Assembly (NCBI RefSeq): GCF_000966195.1
Contig: NZ_LAHL01000067.1
Coordinates: 1 to 39,225, forward strand
DNA from: Domibacillus robiginosus
GTDB lineage: Bacteria > Bacillota > Bacilli > Bacillales > Domibacillaceae
Length of the DNA: 39,225 nt
Reading direction: 5' to 3'
The notes under the pieces are model-generated. The model saw nothing but the letters and a program-made list of their open reading frames with translations. It was not told the DNA's origin and made no database searches. This document shows, piece by piece, positions 16,824-25,053 of this stretch. Each line of letters opens with the position of its first letter. Position 1 is the stretch's first letter. The position numbers were made by a program, and so were the translations under genes.

Positions 16824-17146
16824 AGCACTTCAACTTGGTCGAGGTGCTTAGTGTGTAGACAAAGTCTTTCTCTTTCAAAAAAAAGCCGATAAGTGGTGTT
16901 AAAGATCAATCAGCCCAGAATTGGGCATACATTTCCTCTTTTTTTAAAAAGAAAAAATACGACTTTATTCATTCTATACAATCTTGTCGCAAGCCACCTG
17001 GCGGCGTCCGGTCAGCGCAGACTTCTATGGGACGAGCGGGCAGCTGAGACGTGGGAGCTGCCCGGACGCCGCCGATCTATCCTATTCATGTGACGGTTAT
17101 CAATCATTTGTCTACAGTCTGAGCACTTCAACCTGGTTGAGGTGCT
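16824..17146. mobile_element. MITE-like element with 40-bp palindromic terminal inverted repeats
   Basis: The left end 16824-16863 and the right end 17107-17146 are inverted copies identical at 32 of 40 positions. Each end is itself a hairpin (AGCACTTCAAC...GTGCT) followed by TGTAGACAAA. The interior has no gene but contains the GC-rich nested stem described separately. The 323-bp length, lack of coding capacity and symmetric ends fit a non-autonomous mobile element or the ends of a decayed insertion sequence. I could not see a clear target-site duplication in the A/T-rich flanks. Confidence 0.6.
17000..17073. repeat. GC-rich nested inverted repeat inside the MITE-like element
   Basis: A perfect 12-bp outer repeat GGCGGCGTCCGG / CCGGACGCCGCC (17000-17011, 17062-17073) encloses a perfect 8-bp inner repeat GGGCAGCT / AGCTGCCC (17038-17045, 17056-17063). 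The two right arms share two bases. The region is markedly more GC-rich than the neighbourhood. It could be a structured RNA, a recombinase site or a transposon-internal terminator. Confidence 0.55.
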
Positions 17147-17225
17147 CATTATATATTTATATCAAATCTTTTTTCTTTCCATTCCTATCGTTTCTCATTT
17201 CATATTGAGTCGGATACGGTCCAGG

Positions 17226-17381
17226 CTATTTTCCCAAATTGCTTTCAATACTTCGACCATATATTTGTGCTCTTGATAAGATGTCGACTTCCTGCTGTTT
17301 TACTGAAAAATAATACACCTCCATCCACTTGATCTTCACTTTGATAGTTTCGACTGCTTTGGTAATTAACCCCTTTTCACG
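17226..17381 (-). other. open frame of about 51 codons, possible gene remnant
   Basis: The minus strand is open from the TAA at 17382-17384 to the TAG at 17226. It reads REKGLITKAVETIKVKIKW then MEVYYFSVKQQEVDILSRAQ and on to SNLGK. The composition is protein-like, but the only ATG lies in the middle without a ribosome binding site. It may be the tail of a gene lost when the neighbouring mobile element or recombinase arrived. The rest of 17147-17540 shows nothing else. Confidence 0.25.
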
Positions 17382-17540
17382 TTACAAAACCTCACTTTAA
17401 GGAAACGGTTTCAATTGTATTTTTTTCGCTTTCCTTATTCATAATTTGTTCGTTCTCTTAAAAAGAGGTATACCATATCATTTGAATGTGTCATAAATCC
17501 ATGTTAGGGTATAGTTAAGTAACATATGAGGTGAAAAAAA

Positions 17541-18080
17541 GTGGAATTTGTTAATCCTATTAAAAATGTTCAGGATATTCAGCTAATGAAGGACATGTTA
17601 AAAGAGAGATCCAGCCGTGACTTTGTTTTATTTGTTCTAGGCATTAACACAGGATTGAAAATTAATACGCTTCTTTCCTTAAAAGTAGAGCAGCTGGTTG
17701 AAAACTCCGGGGACATTCGATCATTTTTATTAGTCGAGGATCAAAAGATTTACATTAATGACCAGGTAAAAACAGCCTTATCCTTTCATTTGAAAAAGAC
17801 GCAGCCCCCGCTTGACAGTTATCTGTTTAAATCACCTAAAAGTGATTCTCCCATTACACGGCAGCAAGCTTATCGCGTCATAAACGAAGCGGCCCGCAAA
17901 GTAGGGATTGCCGACCAGATTGGTACTCACACACTGCGTAAGACCTTTGGTTATCACGCTTACTTAAAAGGAGTTGCCATTTCCTTGATCCAGGAAAGGT
18001 TTCATCATGCTTGTCCGTCTGATACGTTCCGCTATATCGGCATGGATGAAAGAGATCAAAAAATAGATGTAAACCTGTAA
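17541..18080 (+). CDS. tyrosine recombinase/integrase, catalytic domain only
   Basis: This 179-residue protein contains only the catalytic domain of the phage-integrase family, with no N-terminal core-binding domain. Present are the HxxR box (His130, Arg133 in THTLRKTFGYH), a second histidine (His156) and the nucleophile Tyr165 in TFRYIGM. The first catalytic arginine, normally in TGLRIxELLxL, is replaced by lysine (Lys40 in NTGLKINTLLSLK), which may weaken or abolish strand cleavage. The length resembles short Bacillus integrase-like proteins such as YoeC. The start is GTG at 17541, with GAGGTGA 7-8 nt upstream. It stands alone, 395 nt after the MITE-like element; no terminator is seen on its strand. 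It could be a regulator, a relic or a trans-acting recombinase. Confidence 0.85.
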   Translation: MEFVNPIKNVQDIQLMKDMLKERSSRDFVLFVLGINTGLKINTLLSLKVEQLVENSGDIRSFLLVEDQKIYINDQVKTALSFHLKKTQPPLDSYLFKSPKSDSPITRQQAYRVINEAARKVGIADQIGTHTLRKTFGYHAYLKGVAISLIQERFHHACPSDTFRYIGMDERDQKIDVNL

Positions 18081-18104
18081 ATCGGGCAGAGTGAGAACGG
18101 CTCA

Positions 18105-18143
18105 ACAAAAAAGCCCTTGGAACGGTGAATAACTTGTTCCAAG
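18105..18143 (-). terminator. terminator after the universal stress protein gene
   Basis: Read leftward, CTTGGAAC pairs with GTTCCAAG around a 12-nt loop, followed by GGC and six T residues. It lies about 20 nt after the stop codon at 18163. Confidence 0.85.
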
Positions 18144-18162
18144 AGCCGCGCATTACTATTTA

Positions 18163-18846
18163 TTATTCAAACTTTTCTTCTTTAATGGAAGAATGAATCG
18201 AAGTGGGTTCTGTAATTTTTTCATCTGTTACATGAAGCTGGCATGTTTTGTTTTCTTTAATATACGTAAAAACACCGTTGTTAAAATCTGTTCCAGTTTC
18301 TTTATAAAAAATACCTTCATGAATCACATCTTCAGAATGCGTAAAAGTGATTCGAGGGCCGTCTTCTCCTTTTACAAGGTACGCTCTTGTTCCATTTTCA
18401 AAAAGATTTTCAGTATCTTCAACAGACCGATCAATTGAAACAACATGAAAATCAACGAAAGAAATTTCGCGCAGCAGTGTATTTACAAACGATCCTCTTT
18501 TAATTTCCTGCCAGCGGCTTTGCGGAGACTGACCGAGGATAATTTGGGTAATATCCAGCTCGCGCGCTACTTCAGCAATTACTTTTGCAGCCGGTCTTTT
18601 TTCACCGTAGCGAATGATAAAATCTTCTGCCCCAAGTTCTTCAGCAAGAACTTTCCACTCTTGGATGTATGCAGCTTTGTCCGCGCCCAGTTCGTCTTTG
18701 GAAGACGGATCAATTGTCAAAATATAAAGCGGGCAGTCGAGCATATTGGCAATCTTACATCCGCGTTTAATAAGCCGCTCACCATTGGGGCCGTAATATG
18801 CACATACCAGTATACTCTCGTCCATACGGGCTCTTACCTTTTTCAT
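18163..18846 (-). CDS. universal stress protein (UspA domain, KdpD-type)
   Basis: The 227-residue protein has one Usp domain (about residues 10-140) and a C-terminal extension of about 80 residues without a recognised fold. The Usp part follows the KdpD-like branch: ILVCAYYGPNGERLIKRGCKIANMLDCPLYILTID and the nucleotide loop ILGQSPQSRWQEIKRGSFVNTLLR. There is no histidine kinase or sensor domain. AGAGGTGA precedes the ATG. It is divergent from the Mrp antiporter operon (234 nt apart), so a role in cation or pH stress is suggested by context only. Whether it binds ATP or another nucleotide cannot be told here. Confidence 0.8.
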   Translation of the reverse strand: MKKVRARMDESILVCAYYGPNGERLIKRGCKIANMLDCPLYILTIDPSSKDELGADKAAYIQEWKVLAEELGAEDFIIRYGEKRPAAKVIAEVARELDITQIILGQSPQSRWQEIKRGSFVNTLLREISFVDFHVVSIDRSVEDTENLFENGTRAYLVKGEDGPRITFTHSEDVIHEGIFYKETGTDFNNGVFTYIKENKTCQLHVTDEKITEPTSIHSSIKEEKFE

Positions 18847-19079
18847 AACCGTTTCACCTCTAATATGATTTCCTGCTCCATTCGCACGTCAATTTACTGC
18901 CGGACTGAAAAAAGAAAGGAACCATTTTCTTTTTACCTTTTGTTAGGATAAAGGTCCACTCAACATTTTTCAACCCCTAAAGCAGGAATCAGCGTTCTTT
19001 TTATTTATATTTCACAAAGTCTTTATATTTTTTCTTTGAAAACTGATTTTGTCCACTTACTAAGTCAGGAGGGATTTAT

Positions 19080-21494
19080 TTGACACTGATTCATCTGTTT
19101 ATTTTTGTTCCTATTTTGGTCGCACTGCTGATCCCCTTTATTGGAAAATGGTTTCCAAAACTTCACCTTGGATGGGCTGCTTTTCCTGTTCCCGTCTTAT
19201 TATTCACTTTTTTCCTGGCTAAGATTCCAGAAACGGCAGACGGAGGATCTATCTACGGATCTATCAGCTGGATCCGCGCATTAGATCTTGCTTTTGCTGT
19301 TCATTTAGACGGACTTAGCTTAATTTTCACGCTGCTTATTACCGGTATCGGCAGTTTGGTGGTACTTTATTCTATTTTTTATTTATCGAAAGAGCGAGAA
19401 CCTCTTTCTCACTTTTACGCCTATCTTCTTCTTTTTATGAGCGCGATGCTTGGAGTCGTCCTGTCAGATAATATGATGGTGCTGTACGTGTTTTGGGAAA
19501 TGACCAGTATTTCTTCTTTCTTGCTGATCGCTTTTTGGTTTCGCCGCAAAAAATCACGGTATGGTGCCCAAAAATCCTTTTTAATCACGGTAGGCGGCGG
19601 CCTCTCCATGCTAGTCGGCTTTATTATGCTGTACACCATGACAGGAACAAACAGCATCCAGGAAATTATCTCGATGCGTGATGCGATTTCAGATCACCAA
19701 CTATTTGTACCAGCTCTCATTTTAATTTTAATCGGTGCTTTTACAAAATCTGCCCAGTTTCCTTTTCATATATGGCTTCCAGATGCAATGGAAGCTCCGA
19801 CGCCAGTCAGCGCTTATCTTCATTCCGCTACTATGGTTAAAGCAGGCCTGTTTTTGGTTGCACGCTTTACCCCTGTCTTCGGCGGAGAGGCGGCCTGGTT
19901 CTGGCTCGTAAGTAGTGTCGGCATGTTCACGATGTTCTGGGGCTCATTTACGGCTGTCCGTCAAAAAGACTTGAAAGCGCTGCTTGCGTATTCAACCATC
20001 AGCCAGCTTGGATTGATTATGTCCTTGTTCGGCCTTGGCTCCGCGGCTCTTCAAGGTGGAGCATCTATCGAATCAGTGGTATATACAAAAGCTATTTTTG
20101 TTGCCCTTTTCCACCTTGTTAATCACTCTACCTTTAAAGGTGCCTTGTTTATGGTCGTTGGGATTATCGACCATGAAGTCGGCACCCGGGACATCCGAAA
20201 GCTCGGTGGACTGCTTTCTTTTATGCCTGTTACGTTTACACTGGCAGTGATTAGTGGTTTTTCAATGGCTGGACTTCCGCCATTTAACGGATTTTTAAGC
20301 AAAGAAATGTTTTTTACTGCTGCGCTGCAGGCAGGCAGTATGGATATTTTCTCTATGGATACATGGGGTCTCCTTTTTCCGATTGTCGCATGGATCGGCA
20401 GTATTTTTACGTTTGTTTATTCAATGTTTATTGTCGTCCGCACATTTCTCGGGCCATACCGGCGTGAACGGCTGGAGAAAACCCCTCATGAAGCACCTGT
20501 TGGCATGTTGATTTCTCCCATTGTGCTTTGTGTAATCATCGTAGTACTGTTTTTCATTCCGAACGTGCTGAGTCATTATCTGCTTGCTCCGGCTATGAAC
20601 AGCGTCCTTCCTTCGTATCAAGGGATGGAAGGCTTAGTTCCACATATTGCGGCCTGGCACGGCTTTAATCTTGAATTGCTTATGACCGCAGGCGTAGTCG
20701 TATTCGGCTTTCTACTTATGAAAACATATCGTTCCTGGCAAGGAGTATATGAATTATTTCCGGAAAACCGAAGCATTGATCGCGGCTATCAGTGGCTGCT
20801 GATTGGGAGTGAAATCGGCTCCAAAAAAGCAACGAATTTGTATATGACCGGATTTTTGCGTAACTATCTTTATTATATTTATGGTTTCCTCCTTCTGTCA
20901 GTAGGTGGAACCCTCTTTTTGACAGACGGGCTTTCCATTCGTCTTTCTAACGATGTACCTGTTGCTTTATATGAAATGCTGCTTGTTTTCATCATGGCAG
21001 CCGCAGGCGTAAGTATTCTTTTTACAAAGTCACGCATGACTGCTGCGCTGCTGAATGGCGTTCTTGGCTATTCTATCGCTATTTTCTTTGTGCTTTTCCG
21101 AGCACCTGATCTTGCTCTGACTCAGCTTGTCGTAGAAACAGTGACGACTGTTTTGTTTTTGTTGTGTTTTTACCATCTGCCGGAATGGTCAAAAGAAGAT
21201 CGTGCACTCAAGGTACGCATTCCCAAAATCATTATTTCTGTTGGGATGGGGATTTTAACTGTACTTTTAGCTCTTTCTGTACAGGGAAACAAGTTATTTG
21301 ATTCGATCTCTTCTTATTTCGAAGACTCCTATGACCTTGCAGGCGGAAGAAATATTGTTAATGCGATTTTAGGAGATTTTCGGGCATTCGATACCATGCT
21401 CGAAGTGGTTGTATTATTCATTGCCGGAGTCGGGGTATATACACTCGTGAAATTAAAAACACCGAAAGGAGCGGATGACCATGAGAGAAAATGA
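19080..21494 (+). CDS. mrpA: Mrp Na+/H+ antiporter subunit A
   Basis: MrpA (804 residues) is the largest subunit of the Mrp/Mnh cation:proton antiporter and is homologous to NuoL/NuoM of complex I. The N-terminal two thirds carries the NuoL-like core: FWEMTSISSFLLIAFWF with the ion-pair Glu, FTKSAQFPFHIWLPDAMEAPTPVSAYLHSATMVKAG with key Lys and His residues, and the NHSTFKGALFMVVG helix. The C-terminal part is the MrpA-specific domain with homology to NuoJ-like subunits (FRAPDLALTQLVVETVTTVLF). The start is TTG at 19080, supported by AGGAGG 8 nt upstream. It is the first gene of the complete mrpABCDEFG operon, which drives Na+ efflux and cytoplasmic pH control. Confidence 0.96.
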   Translation: MTLIHLFIFVPILVALLIPFIGKWFPKLHLGWAAFPVPVLLFTFFLAKIPETADGGSIYGSISWIRALDLAFAVHLDGLSLIFTLLITGIGSLVVLYSIFYLSKEREPLSHFYAYLLLFMSAMLGVVLSDNMMVLYVFWEMTSISSFLLIAFWFRRKKSRYGAQKSFLITVGGGLSMLVGFIMLYTMTGTNSIQEIISMRDAISDHQLFVPALILILIGAFTKSAQFPFHIWLPDAMEAPTPVSAYLHSATMVKAGLFLVARFTPVFGGEAAWFWLVSSVGMFTMFWGSFTAVRQKDLKALLAYSTISQLGLIMSLFGLGSAALQGGASIESVVYTKAIFVALFHLVNHSTFKGALFMVVGIIDHEVGTRDIRKLGGLLSFMPVTFTLAVISGFSMAGLPPFNGFLSKEMFFTAALQAGSMDIFSMDTWGLLFPIVAWIGSIFTFVYSMFIVVRTFLGPYRRERLEKTPHEAPVGMLISPIVLCVIIVVLFFIPNVLSHYLLAPAMNSVLPSYQGMEGLVPHIAAWHGFNLELLMTAGVVVFGFLLMKTYRSWQGVYELFPENRSIDRGYQWLLIGSEIGSKKATNLYMTGFLRNYLYYIYGFLLLSVGGTLFLTDGLSIRLSNDVPVALYEMLLVFIMAAAGVSILFTKSRMTAALLNGVLGYSIAIFFVLFRAPDLALTQLVVETVTTVLFLLCFYHLPEWSKEDRALKVRIPKIIISVGMGILTVLLALSVQGNKLFDSISSYFEDSYDLAGGRNIVNAILGDFRAFDTMLEVVVLFIAGVGVYTLVKLKTPKGADDHERK

Positions 21495-21903
21495 TGTCAT
21501 ATTACAAACAGTTTCTAAAGTCGCTGTCTTCATCGTTTTAACTTTCGGGGTGTATTTATTTTTAGCCGGTCATCATCATCCCGGCGGAGGCTTTATTGGC
21601 GGGCTGATGCTTTCATCCGCTTTTGTCCTGTTGTACTTAGCATTTGATGTAGAAACTGTTAATAAAGGTCTCCCTTTTGATTACAAAAAAGTAGCAGCGC
21701 TCGGTGTGTTAATCGCTACGCTTACCGGTACAGGGTCGCTAGTGTTTGACAGCTCGTTTTTGAGCCAAACATTTGCTTATTTTAATCTTCCTATTTTCGG
21801 TAAAACAGAGCTTGCCACCGTAATGCTGTTTGAATCCGGAGTGGCGCTTGGCGTCATCGGTGTGGTTGTTACCATTATTATTAGCATTAGTGAGGATGTG
21901 TAG
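21481..21903 (+). CDS. mrpB: Mrp antiporter subunit B
   Basis: MrpB (140 residues) is a four-helix membrane subunit recognised by YLFLAGHHHPGGGFIGGLMLSSAFVLLYLAFD, the glycine-rich HHHPGGGF turn being diagnostic. The ATG at 21481 is preferred over an ATG six bases upstream, because AAAGGAG lies 9 nt before the former and only 3 nt before the latter. It overlaps the end of mrpA. Confidence 0.95.
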   Translation: MRENDVILQTVSKVAVFIVLTFGVYLFLAGHHHPGGGFIGGLMLSSAFVLLYLAFDVETVNKGLPFDYKKVAALGVLIATLTGTGSLVFDSSFLSQTFAYFNLPIFGKTELATVMLFESGVALGVIGVVVTIIISISEDV

Positions 21904-21904
21904 G

Positions 21905-22243
21905 ATGGAAACGATTATTATTTTATTAGTTGGCGTTCTCGTATCGACAGCAACTTATCTGCTGCTTTCTAAAAATCTGATTCGAGTCGTACTCGGTACC
22001 GCCATTTTATCTCATGCCATTCATTTGCTTCTCATGACAATGGGCGGACTGAAAATGGGAAGTGTCCCCATTTTAGGCGACCAGGTCGACACATATACAG
22101 ATGCACTGCCCCAGGCTTTGATTCTGACAGCCATCGTCATTAGCTTTGCTGTGACTGCTTTTTTTCTCGTCCTTGTTTATCGTACCTATCAAAGCACGGG
22201 TAGTGACAATTTGTACGAGTTGAAAGGACCTCAGGATGAATAA
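21905..22243 (+). CDS. mrpC: Mrp antiporter subunit C (NuoK-like)
   Basis: MrpC (112 residues) has three transmembrane helices and is homologous to NuoK of complex I. It shows LIRVVLGTAILSHAIHLLLMTMG and the DALPQALILTAIVISFAVTAFFLVLVYR block, which is strongly conserved. The start ATG lies one base after the mrpB stop and is preceded by GAGG. A longer in-frame reading would run back into mrpB and is not supported. Confidence 0.95.
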   Translation: METIIILLVGVLVSTATYLLLSKNLIRVVLGTAILSHAIHLLLMTMGGLKMGSVPILGDQVDTYTDALPQALILTAIVISFAVTAFFLVLVYRTYQSTGSDNLYELKGPQDE

Positions 22244-23717
22244 CGTATTGGTTTTTCCGATGATTGTGCCGATTCTGGCCGCTATGCTGCTTTTGTTTTT
22301 CCGGTCCAATACTGCCGTTCAGCGCTGGGGAAGTGTTGGGGCAATGACCGTCGTTTTCGGAACTAGCGTTTGGATTTTGCAGCAAGTTATGCTCCACGGT
22401 ATCCTTCGACTTGACTTTGGTGAATGGCTGCCGCCGTTTGGCATTACATTTGTAGCTGATTCTTTCGCTATGCTGCTTGTAACAGTTTCTTCTCTTGTGA
22501 CTGTTCTTTGTTTAGTGTATGCGGCTTTTGCAAAAGATGAAAAACGAGAATCCTTCTTTATGTACCCTTTTGCTCTTCTGCTCGCGGCTGGCGTAAATGG
22601 CTCGTTCTTAACCGGAGATTTGTTTAATTTATTTGTTTGCTTCGAAGTAATGCTGCTTGCTTCTTATGTGTTGATGACACTGGGCGGAGAAAAAAAGCAG
22701 TTGACCGAAGGAATTAAGTATATTTTGATCAACATTTTATCTTCTTGGCTTTTCCTGCTCGGTATCGCTTATCTTTACGGCACGCTTGGAACCTTAAATA
22801 TGGCCCATTTGTCTGTACGCATTGCCGAAGCCGGACAGCCGCCCCTTTTAACTACCATCAGCATGTTGTTTTTAGTAGTGTTTTCCTTGAAAGCAGGACT
22901 GGTATTGTATTTCTGGCTTCCGGGCTCCTATAGTACACTGCCGGCTGCAATATCTGCTCTGTTTGCTGCTCTTTTAACGAAGGTGGGCGTTTATGCGCTT
23001 TTCCGCACTTTTACGCTGTTGTTTTATCATGAGCCTTCCCTTACTCATAAGGTCATTGGGTATATGGCGGCTGCAACAATGATCGGCGGAAGCATAGGGG
23101 CGCTTGCCCATCGCGACGTCAGAAAAATTGCTTCTTATAACGTTGTGATTGCTATCGGCTTTATTTTAGTCGGCCTGGCGTCCTTCAATATCGAAGCGAT
23201 TCAAGGCTCTATTTACTATTTGATTCATGATATTTTAATAAAAGGCCTGCTGTTTTTGCTTGTAGGAACGATCATTCATTTAACCGGTAAAACCCGGTTT
23301 GATCAGGAAAGCGGCTTGATTGCCAACTATCCGCTGTTTGGTTGGCTGTTCTTTATTATGATTTTGTCGCTTGGCGGCATACCGCCATTCAGCGGATTTG
23401 CTGGTAAGCTGTTTATCGGGGAAGGTGCCATTGGTGCAGGCCACTATGGATTAACAGCTATTGCTTTCCTATCAAGTTTGTTTGTCCTATATTCTCTTTT
23501 ACGGGTTTTCCTAATCATGTTCTGGGGAGAGTCAAGCATTTTGTCCAAGAATCAAATTCCTTTGTCCAAAGGGATGCTTGCCCCCCTTGTGGCATTGGGG
23601 ATTATCACGACGGGACTCGGGCTTGGCATGGACTATCTTTCTCCTTACGTATCAGAAGCAGCCCATGTACTGATGAATCCTGATGTTTATATTGAAGGAG
23701 CTTTACACAATGAGTAA
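22236..23717 (+). CDS. mrpD: Mrp antiporter subunit D (NuoN/NuoM-like)
   Basis: MrpD (493 residues) is the second proton-pump-like subunit. It has 14 predicted helices and the NuoM/NuoN motifs FNLFVCFEVMLLASYVLMTLGG (conserved Glu), FSLKAGLVLYFWLPGSYSTLPAAISALFAALLTKVGVYALFR and GGIPPFSGFAGKLFIG. The ATG overlaps the end of mrpC by 8 nt. Together with MrpA it forms the ion translocation path. Confidence 0.96.
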   Translation: MNNVLVFPMIVPILAAMLLLFFRSNTAVQRWGSVGAMTVVFGTSVWILQQVMLHGILRLDFGEWLPPFGITFVADSFAMLLVTVSSLVTVLCLVYAAFAKDEKRESFFMYPFALLLAAGVNGSFLTGDLFNLFVCFEVMLLASYVLMTLGGEKKQLTEGIKYILINILSSWLFLLGIAYLYGTLGTLNMAHLSVRIAEAGQPPLLTTISMLFLVVFSLKAGLVLYFWLPGSYSTLPAAISALFAALLTKVGVYALFRTFTLLFYHEPSLTHKVIGYMAAATMIGGSIGALAHRDVRKIASYNVVIAIGFILVGLASFNIEAIQGSIYYLIHDILIKGLLFLLVGTIIHLTGKTRFDQESGLIANYPLFGWLFFIMILSLGGIPPFSGFAGKLFIGEGAIGAGHYGLTAIAFLSSLFVLYSLLRVFLIMFWGESSILSKNQIPLSKGMLAPLVALGIITTGLGLGMDYLSPYVSEAAHVLMNPDVYIEGALHNE

Positions 23718-23747
23718 AAAAGCGGCTCACCAAGGAGGTGCAGTTTC

Positions 23748-24233
23748 ATGCCTGTTCAGTTTTTATTAAATATACTAATCGCCGTTTTATGGGTGATGTT
23801 AAAAGATGAGGATGCCTTTCAGCTTGATACATTTGCTGGCGGTTTTCTGCTTGGCGTTGTCATTATCTTTTTAATGCATCGTTTCTTCGGCACCCCTTTT
23901 TACTTGAAACGTGTTTATTCGATGCTTAAGCTTTTTCTTATCTTCAATTATGAACTTTGGACGTCCAGCCTTTTGATTATGAAACAAATTTTGATTCCGA
24001 GCGTCACCTTTGTCCCCGGTACCTTTTCGTATCAAACAAAGCTTGAAAGTGACTGGGAAGTGACGGCGCTTGCCCTTTTGCTAATGCTGACACCTGGGTC
24101 AACCGTGCTGCGTATTTCGCCTGAAGGAAATGAGTTTTTTATCCATGCGATGGATATGAAACAAACAAAGCCTATGGTCTTACAATCTATTCAAACATAT
24201 GAAAAAATTATTTTGGAGGTAACCCGGCCATGA
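23748..24233 (+). CDS. mrpE: Mrp antiporter subunit E
   Basis: MrpE (161 residues) has two or three N-terminal transmembrane helices and a cytoplasmic C-terminal domain. It is recognised by NYELWTSSLLIMKQILIPS and LALLLMLTPGSTVLRISPEGNEFFIHAMD. A strong AAGGAGGTG lies 8 nt before the ATG, 30 nt after mrpD. Subunit E is needed for assembly of the full complex in Bacillus. Confidence 0.95.
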   Translation: MPVQFLLNILIAVLWVMLKDEDAFQLDTFAGGFLLGVVIIFLMHRFFGTPFYLKRVYSMLKLFLIFNYELWTSSLLIMKQILIPSVTFVPGTFSYQTKLESDWEVTALALLLMLTPGSTVLRISPEGNEFFIHAMDMKQTKPMVLQSIQTYEKIILEVTRP

Positions 24234-24514
24234 TCTATTCTATTTTTACGGTTGCGGTTGTGCTGTTCAGCCTGGCTATCGGCCTTTCTCTTATACGGGT
24301 ACTGAAAGGACCCACCTTGCCTGATCGGGTAGTGGCATTTGATGTAATTGGCGTTAATTTAATTTCAATTGTTGCGGTTCTAAGTGCTCTGCTTCAAACA
24401 AAAGCTTATTTGGAAGTTATTTTGATTATTGCGATTTTGGCATTTATCAGCACCGTAGCTTTTTCTAAATACATTGAGAGAGGGATCATTATTGACAGAA
24501 AACCAAATCGTTGA
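24230..24514 (+). CDS. mrpF: Mrp antiporter subunit F
   Basis: MrpF (94 residues) has three transmembrane helices and the conserved RVLKGPTLPDRVVAFDVIGVNLISIVAVLS motif. The ATG overlaps the mrpE stop by 4 nt. B. subtilis MrpF has also been linked to bile salt and cholate efflux; no such activity can be inferred here. Confidence 0.95.
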   Translation: MIYSIFTVAVVLFSLAIGLSLIRVLKGPTLPDRVVAFDVIGVNLISIVAVLSALLQTKAYLEVILIIAILAFISTVAFSKYIERGIIIDRKPNR

Positions 24515-24854
24515 ATTGATTGCGGCATTGATGGTTCTGCTTGGTGGCGTTATCGCACTGATCAGCGCTTACGGTGTTTTAACCCTTCCTGACGTATACA
24601 CACGCTCGCATGCCGGAACCAAAAGCTCCACTCTTGCCGTTCTACTGGCACTAACCGGTGTATTTATTTACTTCTGGTCGACAGAGCATTACATCAGTAT
24701 TCGCCTTGTTCTCGGTATTGTGTTTCTGTATTTGACGGCGCCTGTGGCCGGACACCTAATTTGCCGGGCTGCTTATCATTCAGAAGCTGAAATGGTAAGA
24801 GAACCTGTGGAAAGCGGGTTAAAACATATCAATGCAACAGATAGTGAAAAATAA
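24492..24854 (+). CDS. mrpG: Mrp antiporter subunit G
   Basis: MrpG (120 residues) has three helices and the conserved GVLTLPDVYTRSHAGTKSSTLAVLLALTG and LGIVFLYLTAPVAGHLICRAAY segments. I choose the TTG at 24492 because GAGAGGG lies 7 nt upstream; a TTG at 24474 would add six residues and has no ribosome binding site. It overlaps the end of mrpF by 23 nt and is the last gene of the operon. Confidence 0.93.
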   Translation: MTENQIVELIAALMVLLGGVIALISAYGVLTLPDVYTRSHAGTKSSTLAVLLALTGVFIYFWSTEHYISIRLVLGIVFLYLTAPVAGHLICRAAYHSEAEMVREPVESGLKHINATDSEK

Positions 24855-24865
24855 ATCTCTTAAGA

Positions 24866-24903
24866 AAAGACTGCTCACAAAGCTATGTGAGCAGTCTTTT
24901 TTT
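24866..24903 (+). terminator. terminator of the mrp operon
   Basis: AAGACTGCTCACA pairs perfectly with TGTGAGCAGTCTT around a 6-nt loop, followed by a T run, 12 nt after mrpG. Confidence 0.95.
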
Positions 24904-24984
24904 CTTTCTATTAAATATCGTCCCTCTTTTCCACTGGGATTGAATGATAGGTCTTCGCAGAATCATATTTCTACTACAATCCAT

Positions 24985-25048
24985 GTATATTCATATACTC
25001 ATATATATGTATATGAGTATATGAATATATAAATTTACATGTATACAT
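24985..25048. repeat. octad array 1 (8 units of RTATAYNN)
   Basis: Eight consecutive 8-bp units start at 24985, 24993, 25001, 25009, 25017, 25025, 25033 and 25041. Seven of the eight hexamers match RTATAY exactly (the exception is ATTTAC). The array includes a perfect 18-bp inverted repeat (24988-25005 / 25010-25027). It ends 5 nt from the chemoreceptor stop codon and is the only array far from the par genes. It has no T run, so it is not a standard terminator. Confidence 0.85.
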
Positions 25049-25053
25049 CGTTT

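Noticed and set aside
16893-17208. Small coding frames inside the MITE-like element
   Set aside because: They cross perfect inverted repeats, lack ribosome binding sites and have no protein features.
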